A stretch of 64,000 bases of DNA, from positions 110,686 through 174,685 of the forward strand of contig MKST01000003.1 of the NCBI GenBank assembly GCA_001897355.1. Reading direction: 5' to 3'. Position 1 is the stretch's first letter, and each line of letters starts with the position of its first letter. Origin of the DNA: Solirubrobacterales bacterium 67-14 (lineage in GTDB: Bacteria > Actinomycetota > Thermoleophilia > Solirubrobacterales > 70-9). Under the pieces are notes generated by a model. The model searched no databases and was not told the origin of the DNA. It saw only the letters and a program-made list of their open reading frames with translations. The position numbers and the translations under genes are program-made. Of this stretch, positions 35,160-43,033 are shown in pieces.

Positions 35160-35546
35160 TCAATCCTGAACCTCGTCTAGTCCTATGTGCCCGCGGTACT
35201 GAACTTTGAGCAGTCCGGCGTCGCGCTTGTTGAAGATCCACCGTTGCTGGTGGACGTGGCCCGCCAGGATCTCGTTTCCGGCTCGCCACTCGTCGCGAAG
35301 CCACGCGCGAAAGACCTTCGGCTCAACCTTCAACTCGCGGGCCAGTTCCGGTGCTGTCACCGTGTCCAATGCCGATTCATCCACTCTTCCCATCCTTCTG
35401 TTCCAGCTCCTGGCCAGGTCATTCATCGAGACGAACTTTCCGTTGTCCCAGAAACCTTCGTCTTCCTCGTAAGCGTTCTCGGCTGCCGGACCCTCCATCC
35501 AAGCGTCTTTGTGATCGGGAGTCAATTCTCGCTTTTCACCACTCAT
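35160..35546 (-). CDS. HTH-like hypothetical protein (island)
   Basis: The 128-residue product has an acidic start and a helix-turn-helix-like segment near 65-90 (APELARELKVEPKVFRAWLRDEW), followed by a short C-terminal part (HQQRWIFNKRD). It is divergent from the PD-(D/E)XK gene with a 55-base gap, a typical regulator-next-to-target arrangement. Function inferred. Confidence 0.6.
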   Translation of the reverse strand: MSGEKRELTPDHKDAWMEGPAAENAYEEDEGFWDNGKFVSMNDLARSWNRRMGRVDESALDTVTAPELARELKVEPKVFRAWLRDEWRAGNEILAGHVHQQRWIFNKRDAGLLKVQYRGHIGLDEVQD

Positions 35547-35601
35547 CCGATTGAAGTGTCGAGCTTCCCCGTGAAATCTGACCGCTTTCAGGTACGTTCT
35601 C

Positions 35602-36630
35602 GTGGTGACCTCGCTGAAGCTTCATGGACGGGATGTCGGCACGGTTTTTGATCTTCTCGGGAGGAAGGAGAACGACATCACGTACTCGTTCGGCTGGGGT
35701 CTCTCGCAGTCCGATGCTCTGGCACGCGCGCTCCTTAACGATCTGACGACGGATCTGAAACTCGGTGACATCGGGGAGCTAACTCAGATCAGCCTCCAGA
35801 ACCACATACCTGAAACCGGGTATACGGACATCGAAATCGAGACTGATCACGCTCACGTGATCGTGGAAGCGAAACGTGGCTGGATCGTCCCCGGCGAGGA
35901 CCAGCTTTCGAAGTACGGGCTTTCGATGGGTCGCGAGGACCAGACTGGATCCAGAGACCGGCGTAAAGCCGGAATCCTGATCGCGGCCGAGGGCCGTCAG
36001 GAGTTCGCCAAGGGGAAGTACCCGAAGTTCGTGAAGGGATCCGATGGCCGACGCATCCCCGTCGCCTATCGCTCCTGGACCGACCTTGTGAGGTTCACCG
36101 AGAACACGATGGCCCAGGTCAGATCGACTAACGAGAAGCGACTCCTCGGAGAACTTGTCCAATACCTGAAAGGACTCATGAGCAGCAGATCCATCCGCGA
36201 CAACATGGTCTACGTGGTGCCGCTTTCCAGGAAGCCGAGTGAGGACTGGACGCCGATCCCGCCTCTGGACATCGTGCTCAAGCACGGTCATTACTTCCAC
36301 CCCGTGGGGCACTCTTTTCCGAAAGAGCCCAAGAACTATCTCGGATTCCGCTTCGACGCGAAGCTCCAGCAAATCAACTTCGTCGAACACGTCGAGGTGA
36401 CTCAACGTCCCCGCGACTTCATCCCTGGATTCACCAAGAAGTACGACTTCGACATCCCGCACTACATGTACAAGCTCGGACCCGCGATCGTTCCATCCCA
36501 CGACGTGAAGAGCGGCAAGATGTGGCCCGGTCAAAAGCTTGAAGCCGCGTTAGACCTATTGCTGACTTGCGACACGTTGAAAGAGGCTCGCGACCGGACA
36601 AACGAGCGTTTCGAAGTCTTGGGAGACTGA
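35602..36630 (+). CDS. PD-(D/E)XK nuclease-like protein (island)
   Basis: The 342-residue product has an acidic residue at D76 (GYTDIEIE) and E89-A-K91 (VIVEAKRGW), the catalytic set of PD-(D/E)XK enzymes. The C-terminal two thirds carry HPVGHSFPKEPKNYLGFRFD and DFDIPHYMYKLGPAI but no recognised domain. GTG starts at 35602 and 35605 are both possible. It may be a restriction-like defence nuclease regulated by the divergent HTH gene; no methyltransferase is nearby. Confidence 0.7.
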   Translation: MVTSLKLHGRDVGTVFDLLGRKENDITYSFGWGLSQSDALARALLNDLTTDLKLGDIGELTQISLQNHIPETGYTDIEIETDHAHVIVEAKRGWIVPGEDQLSKYGLSMGREDQTGSRDRRKAGILIAAEGRQEFAKGKYPKFVKGSDGRRIPVAYRSWTDLVRFTENTMAQVRSTNEKRLLGELVQYLKGLMSSRSIRDNMVYVVPLSRKPSEDWTPIPPLDIVLKHGHYFHPVGHSFPKEPKNYLGFRFDAKLQQINFVEHVEVTQRPRDFIPGFTKKYDFDIPHYMYKLGPAIVPSHDVKSGKMWPGQKLEAALDLLLTCDTLKEARDRTNERFEVLGD

Positions 36631-36712
36631 CGAAGATGGAGCAGCTACGGTTCGCGCACATTGCGTCGCTATTTCAGTAGCGCAGCGAGAGCGGCAGTAG
36701 ACTCACGGGGTC

Positions 36713-37456
36713 ATGGGAGCGACGATCACGAGGATCACCGCACGGTTCGGATCTCGTCGTGCATGTTTGACCGCTCTGGCGGTGACTCTGGTCGCCTTTT
36801 CTGTTGGGTTGTTGGTGTTGCCTGGATCGTCGATCGCCGGGCAAAAATGCTCCAGTGTCAATGTCGCTGATTCCGTGATGAAGGTTGGGGTCGGGGGCGG
36901 TGTCAGCTGCGAGGAAGCCCATGATGTGATCACGCGCTTTTTCGACTGGTACGAGAGCCAGCCAGGGATCGCGCAGAGCCGGTACATCGATGATTTCCGG
37001 TGCGTCCGGGCGAGTGGTTCCCTAGCTTGCCAGGCCAAGCCGAGATGGATCTACGCGGACAGTCACGTCGGCTCGAAGCCTTGGGAGTGGCCCGCCCCGT
37101 GGGTGAAGCCGAAGCCAGCGAAACCACCGAAAGGCCGACCGTTCCTCGGACGAAACGAAGCAAGATCGTGGATGCGGGTGGCACTCACCCGTCACTTCGG
37201 CGCTAACTGGCGATATGCCGTAAACCGAGAACTCAAGTGCACGAAACGCATCCGCAAGAACCGGGTCAGGTGCCAGAGGATCGCCTGGGCAAACGGTGAT
37301 CTCGTCTACTGGGGTCAGGGGACTATCTGGTACCTCCGAAAGGGATGGAGCGTCGAGTGGTACTACTCGTTCCGCGTCCGGAGGCTCAATGAGTACTGCG
37401 CGTTCGTGCTCAAACGTCCGGTCCGCAAGTGCCTGAAGAAGTATGTCGTCCGATAG
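36713..37456 (+). CDS. Secreted cysteine-containing protein (island)
   Basis: The 247-residue product has a basic N terminus, a signal peptide or anchor (about 19-42) and a mature part with cysteine motifs (CEEAHDV, FRCVRA, ACQAK), a Pro/Lys-rich linker (WVKPKPAKPPKGRP) and a basic C-terminal domain. Its plan, cysteine-rich module, basic linker and Tyr/Trp-rich domain, resembles the secreted protein at 32717 in reverse order. Function unknown. Confidence 0.72.
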   Translation: MGATITRITARFGSRRACLTALAVTLVAFSVGLLVLPGSSIAGQKCSSVNVADSVMKVGVGGGVSCEEAHDVITRFFDWYESQPGIAQSRYIDDFRCVRASGSLACQAKPRWIYADSHVGSKPWEWPAPWVKPKPAKPPKGRPFLGRNEARSWMRVALTRHFGANWRYAVNRELKCTKRIRKNRVRCQRIAWANGDLVYWGQGTIWYLRKGWSVEWYYSFRVRRLNEYCAFVLKRPVRKCLKKYVVR

Positions 37457-37787
37457 GCGTTACCGGAAGGAAGAGATTCTGGAGCAGCTCGACGACCTGG
37501 GCGCGTTTCGCCGCGAAACCGAAGCAGAACGCATCAAGGCGGAGAAAGCGCTCGCGGAAGCCGAAGAGACCGTTCGTGACTCGATCAACGACGCGAACGC
37601 GCTCGCCGAAAAGTTCGCGGAGCTTGAAAGAGAGATCGACGCGCGACTCGACGGCATTTACAGGTCAACCGCAAAGTGGTCTCACCGGGCCGCGCAGGCT
37701 GGAATCAGCGAAGGGGAAGTCCTCGAACGAATCGAGATTGCCAAAGGACCAGCCAGCCCACCTGAGGACTGGGAGTACGAGGCTTAG
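37443..37787 (+). CDS. Coiled-coil protein (island)
   Basis: The 114-residue product is almost entirely charged helix (about 8-68, Glu/Ala/Lys heptads) followed by a short segment with QAGISEGEVLERIE. It overlaps the secreted protein gene by 14 bases and would be co-translated. No family recognised. Confidence 0.6.
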   Translation: MSSDRRYRKEEILEQLDDLGAFRRETEAERIKAEKALAEAEETVRDSINDANALAEKFAELEREIDARLDGIYRSTAKWSHRAAQAGISEGEVLERIEIAKGPASPPEDWEYEA

Positions 37788-37794
37788 TCGCAGG

Positions 37795-38781
37795 TCAGTA
37801 GAGGCGGTCCGACGAAACGTGGAAGTAGCCATTTTCAGCCAACCATCCGCTCACCCACCATGCGTACAAGGTGATCGTGAATGCCAGGCTGATGTCCTGG
37901 GGCAGGACGAAACTCACAGCATCTTGCCCCACCGTGGTGAATAGGGCAAGCAACAAACGTGGGTTGCTGATGAGCTGCTGGGAGAGCTCTGTTGCCCCTG
38001 GTCGCTCGATCTTGTCGGCGAGTTCCAAGGCCAACTCTTCGATACGAGATTCGTATTCCGCCTGACTGCCGGAACCTTGGTCCGATATGGGGAGCTGCGC
38101 CCTGTTGACCTCATGCAGAATTCGCTCCGCGGCTCGCGCGGTTGCGTTCGACCAGACAGGTTTGCCGCCCAATGAATCGAGCAGATATCGTTCGGCGGGC
38201 CGCCATGGCGCTGGTGTGACTCGCCAGTTAGGCATGGCCGCGACATGCTTGCCCATCGCGGAAGCTATCCCGAGAGTCGCCGGATCGAACGCTGGGCCAG
38301 CCAATGCCGCCCCAGAAGACGCCATCTTGGGGAAGTTCGCGCTCAACAGACCAGTCTTAGTCAGCTCCCGCAAAGTCGGACGCAGCGCATCCATCTGCTC
38401 GAACGTGCCTTTGACCCCGCGAATTTGCCCGAATGAACTGGCGATGTCAAGAGTTCTTCCAAGCGCCGGTGCGAGTTGCGACTGAACTGTTGTTGCGGAT
38501 GCGACCGCGGGCCGAACCTCACGCGAAAAATCTGCTGCGAATCCAGCCTTACCTGCTTGCTTGAAGTAGCTGGGGATGGAGATGCCGAAGTCCGAAACTT
38601 TCAGATCTGGCAAGCCATTCGCGAAACCGTCAAGCGATTTGAGTTTTCCTTCAAACGAAGTCAACGCCGCTAGCTGTTTCTGGGTTGGTTCGGACAATGA
38701 CACCTGGCCTACGCGATTCCTTTGCTCTCGAAGACGCTTCTGAATCTCCGGGTTTGATGCGTTTGAAGTTGCGGCAGACAC
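37795..38781 (-). CDS. Hypothetical protein with C-terminal hydrophobic segment (island)
   Basis: The 328-residue product begins with a charged helix (1-45), continues with Ala/Gly/Ser-rich low-complexity segments and ends with a hydrophobic stretch (about 288-318, VSFVLPQDISLAFTITLYAWW). The C-terminal half resembles abortive-infection-like proteins in general layout only. It converges with the coiled-coil gene (7-base gap). Function unknown. Confidence 0.6.
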   Translation of the reverse strand: MSAATSNASNPEIQKRLREQRNRVGQVSLSEPTQKQLAALTSFEGKLKSLDGFANGLPDLKVSDFGISIPSYFKQAGKAGFAADFSREVRPAVASATTVQSQLAPALGRTLDIASSFGQIRGVKGTFEQMDALRPTLRELTKTGLLSANFPKMASSGAALAGPAFDPATLGIASAMGKHVAAMPNWRVTPAPWRPAERYLLDSLGGKPVWSNATARAAERILHEVNRAQLPISDQGSGSQAEYESRIEELALELADKIERPGATELSQQLISNPRLLLALFTTVGQDAVSFVLPQDISLAFTITLYAWWVSGWLAENGYFHVSSDRLY

Positions 38782-39096
38782 AACCTAATTCTCGCATCTC
38801 GCCATGACGCGATGGAAAATCTCCAGCACGGCTCCCGGTAGAGCGCTTCACGGCTCGACGCGTCTGGAACGAGATCGACGTCAACGCGAGACGGAGCAGA
38901 AGTGAGCGAGACAGAGACACTCGATGATTGGATCCGGACGAAGCAACTTCTGAGAATTGCCGGGGAGCGGGCGGCGCTATGGCAAATATTCGGCCGCTGG
39001 ACGCGGAGGGGTGAAGGCGAACAGGGCATTCCCTTCTAGGTCATCCGGTCCATGGGAATCGACTCAAGATCTGAAATCCCAGAATCTCACGATGCG

Positions 39097-39120
39097 ACTT
39101 ATAGTCCGTGGACTTATAAG
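39097..39120 (+). promoter_or_regulatory. Operator before the XRE regulator gene
   Basis: ACTTATAGTC at 39097-39106 is followed by a second GGACTTATAAG at 39110-39120. Together they form an imperfect inverted and direct repeat 24-47 bases before the regulator start. The same ACTTATAGTC lies at the centre of the palindrome at 39802-39840, suggesting one regulator binds both. The 38782-39096 stretch otherwise shows no gene. Confidence 0.55.
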
Positions 39121-39143
39121 CGGCGAAGCTCGACGCTCAGTGG

Positions 39144-39380
39144 GTGCCTCCCGCCTCTTCCGCCCATCTAGGTCTCGGCAAAGCGATACGCGAGATCCGA
39201 ACGACCAGGAACCTTTCGCAGGAATCCCTCGGACTCGAAGCCGGGCTGGACAGAACCTACATCGGTGGTGTCGAGAGAGGTGAGCGCAACCCGTCCTATT
39301 CGAGCTTGGCGAAGATCGCGGGAGCGCTCGATGTGGATGTATCTGAGATCGTCGCGCTCGGCGAAAAACTGACGGAGTAG
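39144..39380 (+). CDS. XRE-family HTH regulator
   Basis: The 78-residue product is a single Cro/C1-type helix-turn-helix domain (LGKAIREIRTTRNLSQESLGLEAGLDR start, then TYIGGVERGERNPSYSSLAKIAGAL). A GTG at 39144 starts the frame; a later start closer to LGLGKAIR is possible. It probably represses itself and the neighbouring secreted-protein gene through shared ACTTATAGTC sites. Confidence 0.82.
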   Translation: MPPASSAHLGLGKAIREIRTTRNLSQESLGLEAGLDRTYIGGVERGERNPSYSSLAKIAGALDVDVSEIVALGEKLTE

Positions 39381-39382
39381 CA

Positions 39383-39405
39383 GGGCCCGGGACGAACCCG
39401 GGCCC
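39383..39405. terminator. Bidirectional terminator
   Basis: A perfect 9-bp GC-rich stem (39383-39391 with 39397-39405) with a 5-base loop lies between the convergent XRE gene and the secreted-protein gene. No long U tract is visible. Confidence 0.55.
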
Positions 39406-39413
39406 CGTCTCCT

Positions 39414-39764
39414 CTAGTTCAGGCAGTGACCCATGCCCGGAGGTGCGGCTCCGGCGAGCTGAACGTTGATTTTCGCGTGGCGACGCTTGAAGACGACTTT
39501 TCCTCCGACGTATCGGACTTTCCAGCCGCTGGGTTTCTTACCATTCTTCAAGCATTTCTTCGCGACACGTCTTGCCCCCTTACACCGGACGCCGCGGGCG
39601 GTAATGAGGCCGCCAGCCCCGTAGGGGTCCGGCTTGAACTCCATGTGCCCGCAAGAACGGGCCCGTAGAGCGGTCGCATCGTTTGCTTCCGACTGGGTCG
39701 TAGCCACCCCCAGCAGCAGCGCGCCAACGATCGCTGCCGTCGCGAACTTTCCTCTCACCAACAT
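39414..39764 (-). CDS. Small secreted cysteine-containing protein (island)
   Basis: The 116-residue product has a signal peptide (about 1-28, ending SEAND) and a mature part with CGHMEF, PYGAGGL, ARGVRCKGAR, KKCLKN and GHC. This arrangement, an ARGVxC motif then a second cysteine and a GW motif, recurs in small secreted proteins of this lineage, here as cargo. An ACTTATAGTC-centred palindrome upstream links it to the XRE regulator. Confidence 0.72.
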   Translation of the reverse strand: MLVRGKFATAAIVGALLLGVATTQSEANDATALRARSCGHMEFKPDPYGAGGLITARGVRCKGARRVAKKCLKNGKKPSGWKVRYVGGKVVFKRRHAKINVQLAGAAPPGMGHCLN

Positions 39765-39801
39765 GGACTCCTTTCATCGATGTTCTCCCGAGTAAGAGTC
39801 G

Positions 39802-39840
39802 GGTCACACTCGATGATACTTATAGTCATCAAGTGTGACC
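39802..39840 (-). promoter_or_regulatory. Long palindrome centred on ACTTATAGTC
   Basis: Arms of 15 bases (39802-39816 with 39826-39840) match at 14 positions, with a loop containing the operator core (39818-39827). It lies 38 bases before the secreted-protein start and is likely an operator for the neighbouring XRE regulator, although a hairpin role is possible. Confidence 0.55.
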
Positions 39841-39935
39841 GCTCAGCTTCCGGAGCCGCTCGCGACCGGCTCGCGCGGCATGCTCGGGGTGCTTGTCATC
39901 GAAACTGGCGCGCCCGTGACGACTGGTCCTTGATG

Positions 39936-40232
39936 TCACCTTGGCGATTCGAGCATCTCGACTGGCGCCGTCGGAATCTCTATGGCGGGCCCGTTGCGTT
40001 CTAGCCACAGCTCTGCTTGTCGCCGGTCGAGCCCAGCGAGCATTGCCTCCAAATGAGCGGCAATGTGTTTCTGGGGGTCGCGTCCGGCGAACTCAACCGC
40101 TCGGTCGTACGAGGCGATCCCCCACAAGTCAACAGACCTGATTCTGAACCGCCGGTAACGCCTCACCGTGTGCCGACCGCTCCTGGATTTCGTCTCGATG
40201 TCTGACGGCCTGACCCGGATCCCCTCGTACAC
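39936..40232 (-). CDS. Hypothetical protein next to a LexA-type box (island)
   Basis: The C-terminal 98 residues read like a real, basic then helical protein (SGRHTVRRYRRFRIRSVDLW, DPQKHIAAHLEAMLAGLDRR). The start is uncertain: GTG at 40232 or ATG at 40256, the latter inside the palindrome. Function unknown; SOS control is suggested by the box at 40242-40267. Confidence 0.45.
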   Translation of the reverse strand: MYEGIRVRPSDIETKSRSGRHTVRRYRRFRIRSVDLWGIASYDRAVEFAGRDPQKHIAAHLEAMLAGLDRRQAELWLERNGPAIEIPTAPVEMLESPR

Positions 40233-40241
40233 CGGGCCGAT

Positions 40242-40267
40242 CGTACACGAACACATGTTCGTGTACG
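40242..40267. promoter_or_regulatory. LexA/SOS-box-like palindrome
   Basis: CGAAC-ACAT-GTTCG at 40248-40261 matches the Gram-positive/actinobacterial SOS box CGAAC-N4-GTTCG and is embedded in a perfect 12-bp inverted repeat with a 2-base centre. It lies between a minus-strand ORF (39936-40232) and the plus-strand SNase gene 97 bases away, so either or both may be induced by DNA damage. Confidence 0.6.
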
Positions 40268-40363
40268 TGGTAGTCGAAGCTTCCTCCCGCCAGTAGGGCT
40301 TCGAGCAGTCCGAACCCACGGCAACCTGGCTAGGATCCCTCGTGTCCAACGGAAGGGAGATAC

Positions 40364-41023
40364 ATGAGGTACCTGCTCGGACTACTGGCACTCATTGGAG
40401 GTTTGCTGTTCGCCTCTTCGACTCCGGCTCAGGCAAGGGATTACGACTGCTCGGACTTCTCGACTCAGGCGCAAGCGCAGAAGTACTTGCTGCCCGGGGA
40501 CCCGTACCGGCTTGATGCTGACGGTGACGGGAAAGCCTGCGACTCCCTCCCCTGCCCTTGCTCATCCGCCACTGGCGGAGGTGGAAGTAAAAAGCCGAAA
40601 CGGCCGAAAGCACTTGTCTTCCGTGCATGGGTTGTTAATGTGGTGGACGGTGACACGATCGATGTGCGCCGTGCCGGTAACCGGAAGATGTACCGCGTGC
40701 GACTCGTCGGGATCGACACTCCCGAGGTTTACGGCGGCAAAGAATGCGGAGGCGAAGAAGCAAGCAACCGCATGAAGACCATGGCCAAAGGCTGGGTGCG
40801 GGTCAAGACCGATCCGAAGCAGCCGAAACGAGACCGCTACAACCGGCTGCTCGCTTACGTGTCCAAGGGACACAAGGACCTGAACAAGCGCATGATCAGC
40901 CTCGGACTCGCCAAGGTCTACGTCGTCGGCAAACGCTTCTCCGCTTACCACTCATACAAGCGAGCGCAAGTCCAGGCTAGATCCGCCGGTCGTGGGTCGT
41001 GGGGTCGCTGCGGACACATATAG
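40364..41023 (+). CDS. Secreted SNase-like nuclease with excalibur domain
   Basis: The 219-residue product has a signal peptide (1-24, ending AQARD), an excalibur calcium-binding motif (DADGDGKACD, with flanking cysteines) and a staphylococcal-nuclease-type OB domain (VVDGDTIDV, RLVGIDTPE, KGWVRVKTDP, RDRYNRLLAYV, ARSAGRGSWG). It would degrade nucleic acid outside the cell or at the wall. In SNase the catalytic arginines and Asp/Glu lie in these motifs. The start has a GGAAGGGAG site. Confidence 0.85.
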   Translation: MRYLLGLLALIGGLLFASSTPAQARDYDCSDFSTQAQAQKYLLPGDPYRLDADGDGKACDSLPCPCSSATGGGGSKKPKRPKALVFRAWVVNVVDGDTIDVRRAGNRKMYRVRLVGIDTPEVYGGKECGGEEASNRMKTMAKGWVRVKTDPKQPKRDRYNRLLAYVSKGHKDLNKRMISLGLAKVYVVGKRFSAYHSYKRAQVQARSAGRGSWGRCGHI

Positions 41024-41036
41024 GAAATGGAGTGAG

Positions 41037-41831
41037 ATGAGCACGAGCGATTATCTGCCTGAGGTAGCACCCACGGCAAAGGAAAAGGTTGCCTCCCACG
41101 CCAACAAGCTCGCAGGAGCACTGGTAGGAGTCGGTGCCTCAGTCCTCGGTACTCCCGTCGCTGGTCCTCCGGCCGCGATGGCTGCGACCAAGAGCGGCGA
41201 AGTCCTACTTGGAATGCTCTTCGGGAAGCGACAGAGCCAAGCCGAGATTGCTTTCGAGCGCGCCGCCCAGCGTATTTCGGATCGGCAGAAAGATGGCGAA
41301 GAGCCACATGCCCGCTCAGAAGACGACTATCTGGCGACCCTTGAAGTGATGATCCGCGTGGCCGTAAACGGACTAAATGACAAGAAGGCTGCGCTGGTCG
41401 GAAATCTCTATGCGGCGTCAGTGTTTGATCCAACTTTGAAATACACCGACGATGTCATCGCCTACATCGACGACCTCGACTCCCTAACGTGGCGCCAGAT
41501 CTGCATTCTCGCCTACTTGGACGACGAATCCAGGTCAGAAGAACAGAATCTCTTTGCCGCCGCAGCTTCCGAAGGAACTCGGCGCCTCAACCCCGAATGC
41601 GAGAGGGCACTATCCCAACTCGGACGGGTCCACGAACTAATTGGACTCAAAGATTCAAACGGTGCCGTGAACAACCCTTCGAACACGTTCGGAGGTGGTG
41701 CCATTACCGGGTCCAACTTCGAAAAGGTCGCATTGTCGGGTCGGGGTGCGACTCTCTGCCGAATCACCGAGATCCGCGACGTGGTGACTTCAGAAGACCT
41801 AGACCGTTTCGTTGAAGAGAATCTATGGTGA
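41037..41831 (+). CDS. Hypothetical protein with Gly/Ala-rich hydrophobic segment (island)
   Basis: From the ATG at 41037 (site GGAGTGAG) the product is 264 residues. Residues about 22-60 form a Gly/Ala-rich hydrophobic region (LAGALVGVGASVLGTPVAG), and the rest is soluble and mostly helical, ending in a short beta section. A small hydrophobic segment plus a soluble domain is seen in some membrane-acting immunity effectors, but no family is recognised. It overlaps the next membrane gene by 20 bases. Confidence 0.6.
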   Translation: MSTSDYLPEVAPTAKEKVASHANKLAGALVGVGASVLGTPVAGPPAAMAATKSGEVLLGMLFGKRQSQAEIAFERAAQRISDRQKDGEEPHARSEDDYLATLEVMIRVAVNGLNDKKAALVGNLYAASVFDPTLKYTDDVIAYIDDLDSLTWRQICILAYLDDESRSEEQNLFAAAASEGTRRLNPECERALSQLGRVHELIGLKDSNGAVNNPSNTFGGGAITGSNFEKVALSGRGATLCRITEIRDVVTSEDLDRFVEENLW

Positions 41832-42819
41832 GAACGTATCGAGGCCAACTTTGAGTGCCGAGCGGAACGAACCTCAATCGACGAGTGCGGGCGACACCGA
41901 CTCCGGAGGTACAGACGCTGATCGGGATGGCACGCCTTCGATCGGACTTGCCCGTGCCGACACCAACCTGCTGAAGTTCTTGATCCAGATATTGGTTCTG
42001 CTGCCTTCTCTCGGGACGATTCTGCTCCTAATTGGGGCTCTCTCTTGGGCCGTGAAACTCTCGAACGCGGGACTCCCCTGGAGAATCTTGACCGAGAACC
42101 TGAGCGTTCGGATGCTTGTTGGAGAAGGTCTGACGGTAGTTGCGTTTCCGCTGCTTGTTCTCGCGGCGCTGTGCTTGGCCATCCTGGCCTTTGATCCTTC
42201 ACTGGCTTTAGGAGATAAGCCAGAAAAGGATTCAGGGGAGGCCAAGGACGATGGGCGTATCAGACGCTGGCTGAAGACGACCTGGAAGTTTGTTTTGCGT
42301 CCTTTCCGATGGATCAACCAGAAGCTTGGCGAGATCCGCTTCACGCTTTTCCCGAGGCTCTTGGCCTTGGTTCTGGTACTCCTCGGAGTCTTACTGGCTC
42401 CCGTCGCAGTACTCGTCGGAAGCGCTTTCCTTGGCTTGGCAGCGGCTATCGTCTTTCTGAAGGTCAAGAGCGCAGACAGGCCTGTTTCAGATCACGGAGT
42501 CCCCTGGACGATGTTGTGTGCGTATCTGTTTCTCGCGTCGGTAGGCCTGGGGATCATATTCTCGAACTTCACGCCACTGAAAACTCCAACTGGCGAACCG
42601 GTTCCTAACAGCGGAGCGTCATTACCTCCGTCGTTCGGAATTCTCACGACCACGAATGACAAGGTCGTCATCCTTTATCCATGTGGATGCGAGAGTGCCA
42701 ACTCATCATTCACTCGGAGCGTGCAAGCAGAGCAAGTTGCAGCTTCCGGAAAGGAGTGCTCAATGGGGATTCGATCCGGCACGAACCTTTGGAACTGGGT
42801 TGTGGATTCACTGAACTGA
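41812..42819 (+). CDS. Polytopic membrane protein (island)
   Basis: The 335-residue product has four to five membrane segments (around 52-80, 100-122, 180-220, 236-254) separated by a charged cytoplasmic loop, and an extracytoplasmic C terminus with two cysteine motifs (YPCGCES, GKECSM). A TTG at 41812 starts the frame and overlaps the upstream gene; TTG at 41851 is an alternative. Coupling to the 41037 gene suggests they form one membrane system. Confidence 0.6.
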   Translation: MKRIYGENVSRPTLSAERNEPQSTSAGDTDSGGTDADRDGTPSIGLARADTNLLKFLIQILVLLPSLGTILLLIGALSWAVKLSNAGLPWRILTENLSVRMLVGEGLTVVAFPLLVLAALCLAILAFDPSLALGDKPEKDSGEAKDDGRIRRWLKTTWKFVLRPFRWINQKLGEIRFTLFPRLLALVLVLLGVLLAPVAVLVGSAFLGLAAAIVFLKVKSADRPVSDHGVPWTMLCAYLFLASVGLGIIFSNFTPLKTPTGEPVPNSGASLPPSFGILTTTNDKVVILYPCGCESANSSFTRSVQAEQVAASGKECSMGIRSGTNLWNWVVDSLN

Positions 42820-42873
42820 GAATCACACGGCGAAAATCGAGCGAACCGCGGAACCAACGCGGAGAATGTGAAG

Positions 42874-42966
42874 ATGGAACCAATAGTGGACATTTTCGTA
42901 GCTATCGCGATTGTGATCCTGACTTTCATCGTTGTAGTTGCAATCTCAAACTCGAAGAATTCCTAA
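42874..42966 (+). CDS. 30-residue single-span membrane peptide
   Basis: ATG with a GGAG site about nine bases upstream; the peptide is one membrane helix (VDIFVAIAIVILTFIVVVAI) with a short polar end. It follows the polytopic membrane protein by 54 bases on the same strand and may be its subunit, or a small toxin-like peptide. Confidence 0.5.
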   Translation: MEPIVDIFVAIAIVILTFIVVVAISNSKNS

Positions 42967-43033
42967 CCCGAGCCATCGCCGCGGACAGCTCTGCGGAGCA
43001 CAGTGCGCCCGACGTCCGCGGACTCTGTTAGGG

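Noticed and set aside
39936-40391. Full 151-codon ORF as a single gene
   Set aside because: The first third reads through the LexA-type palindrome and overlaps the SNase signal peptide region; only the C-terminal 98-107 codons look coding.
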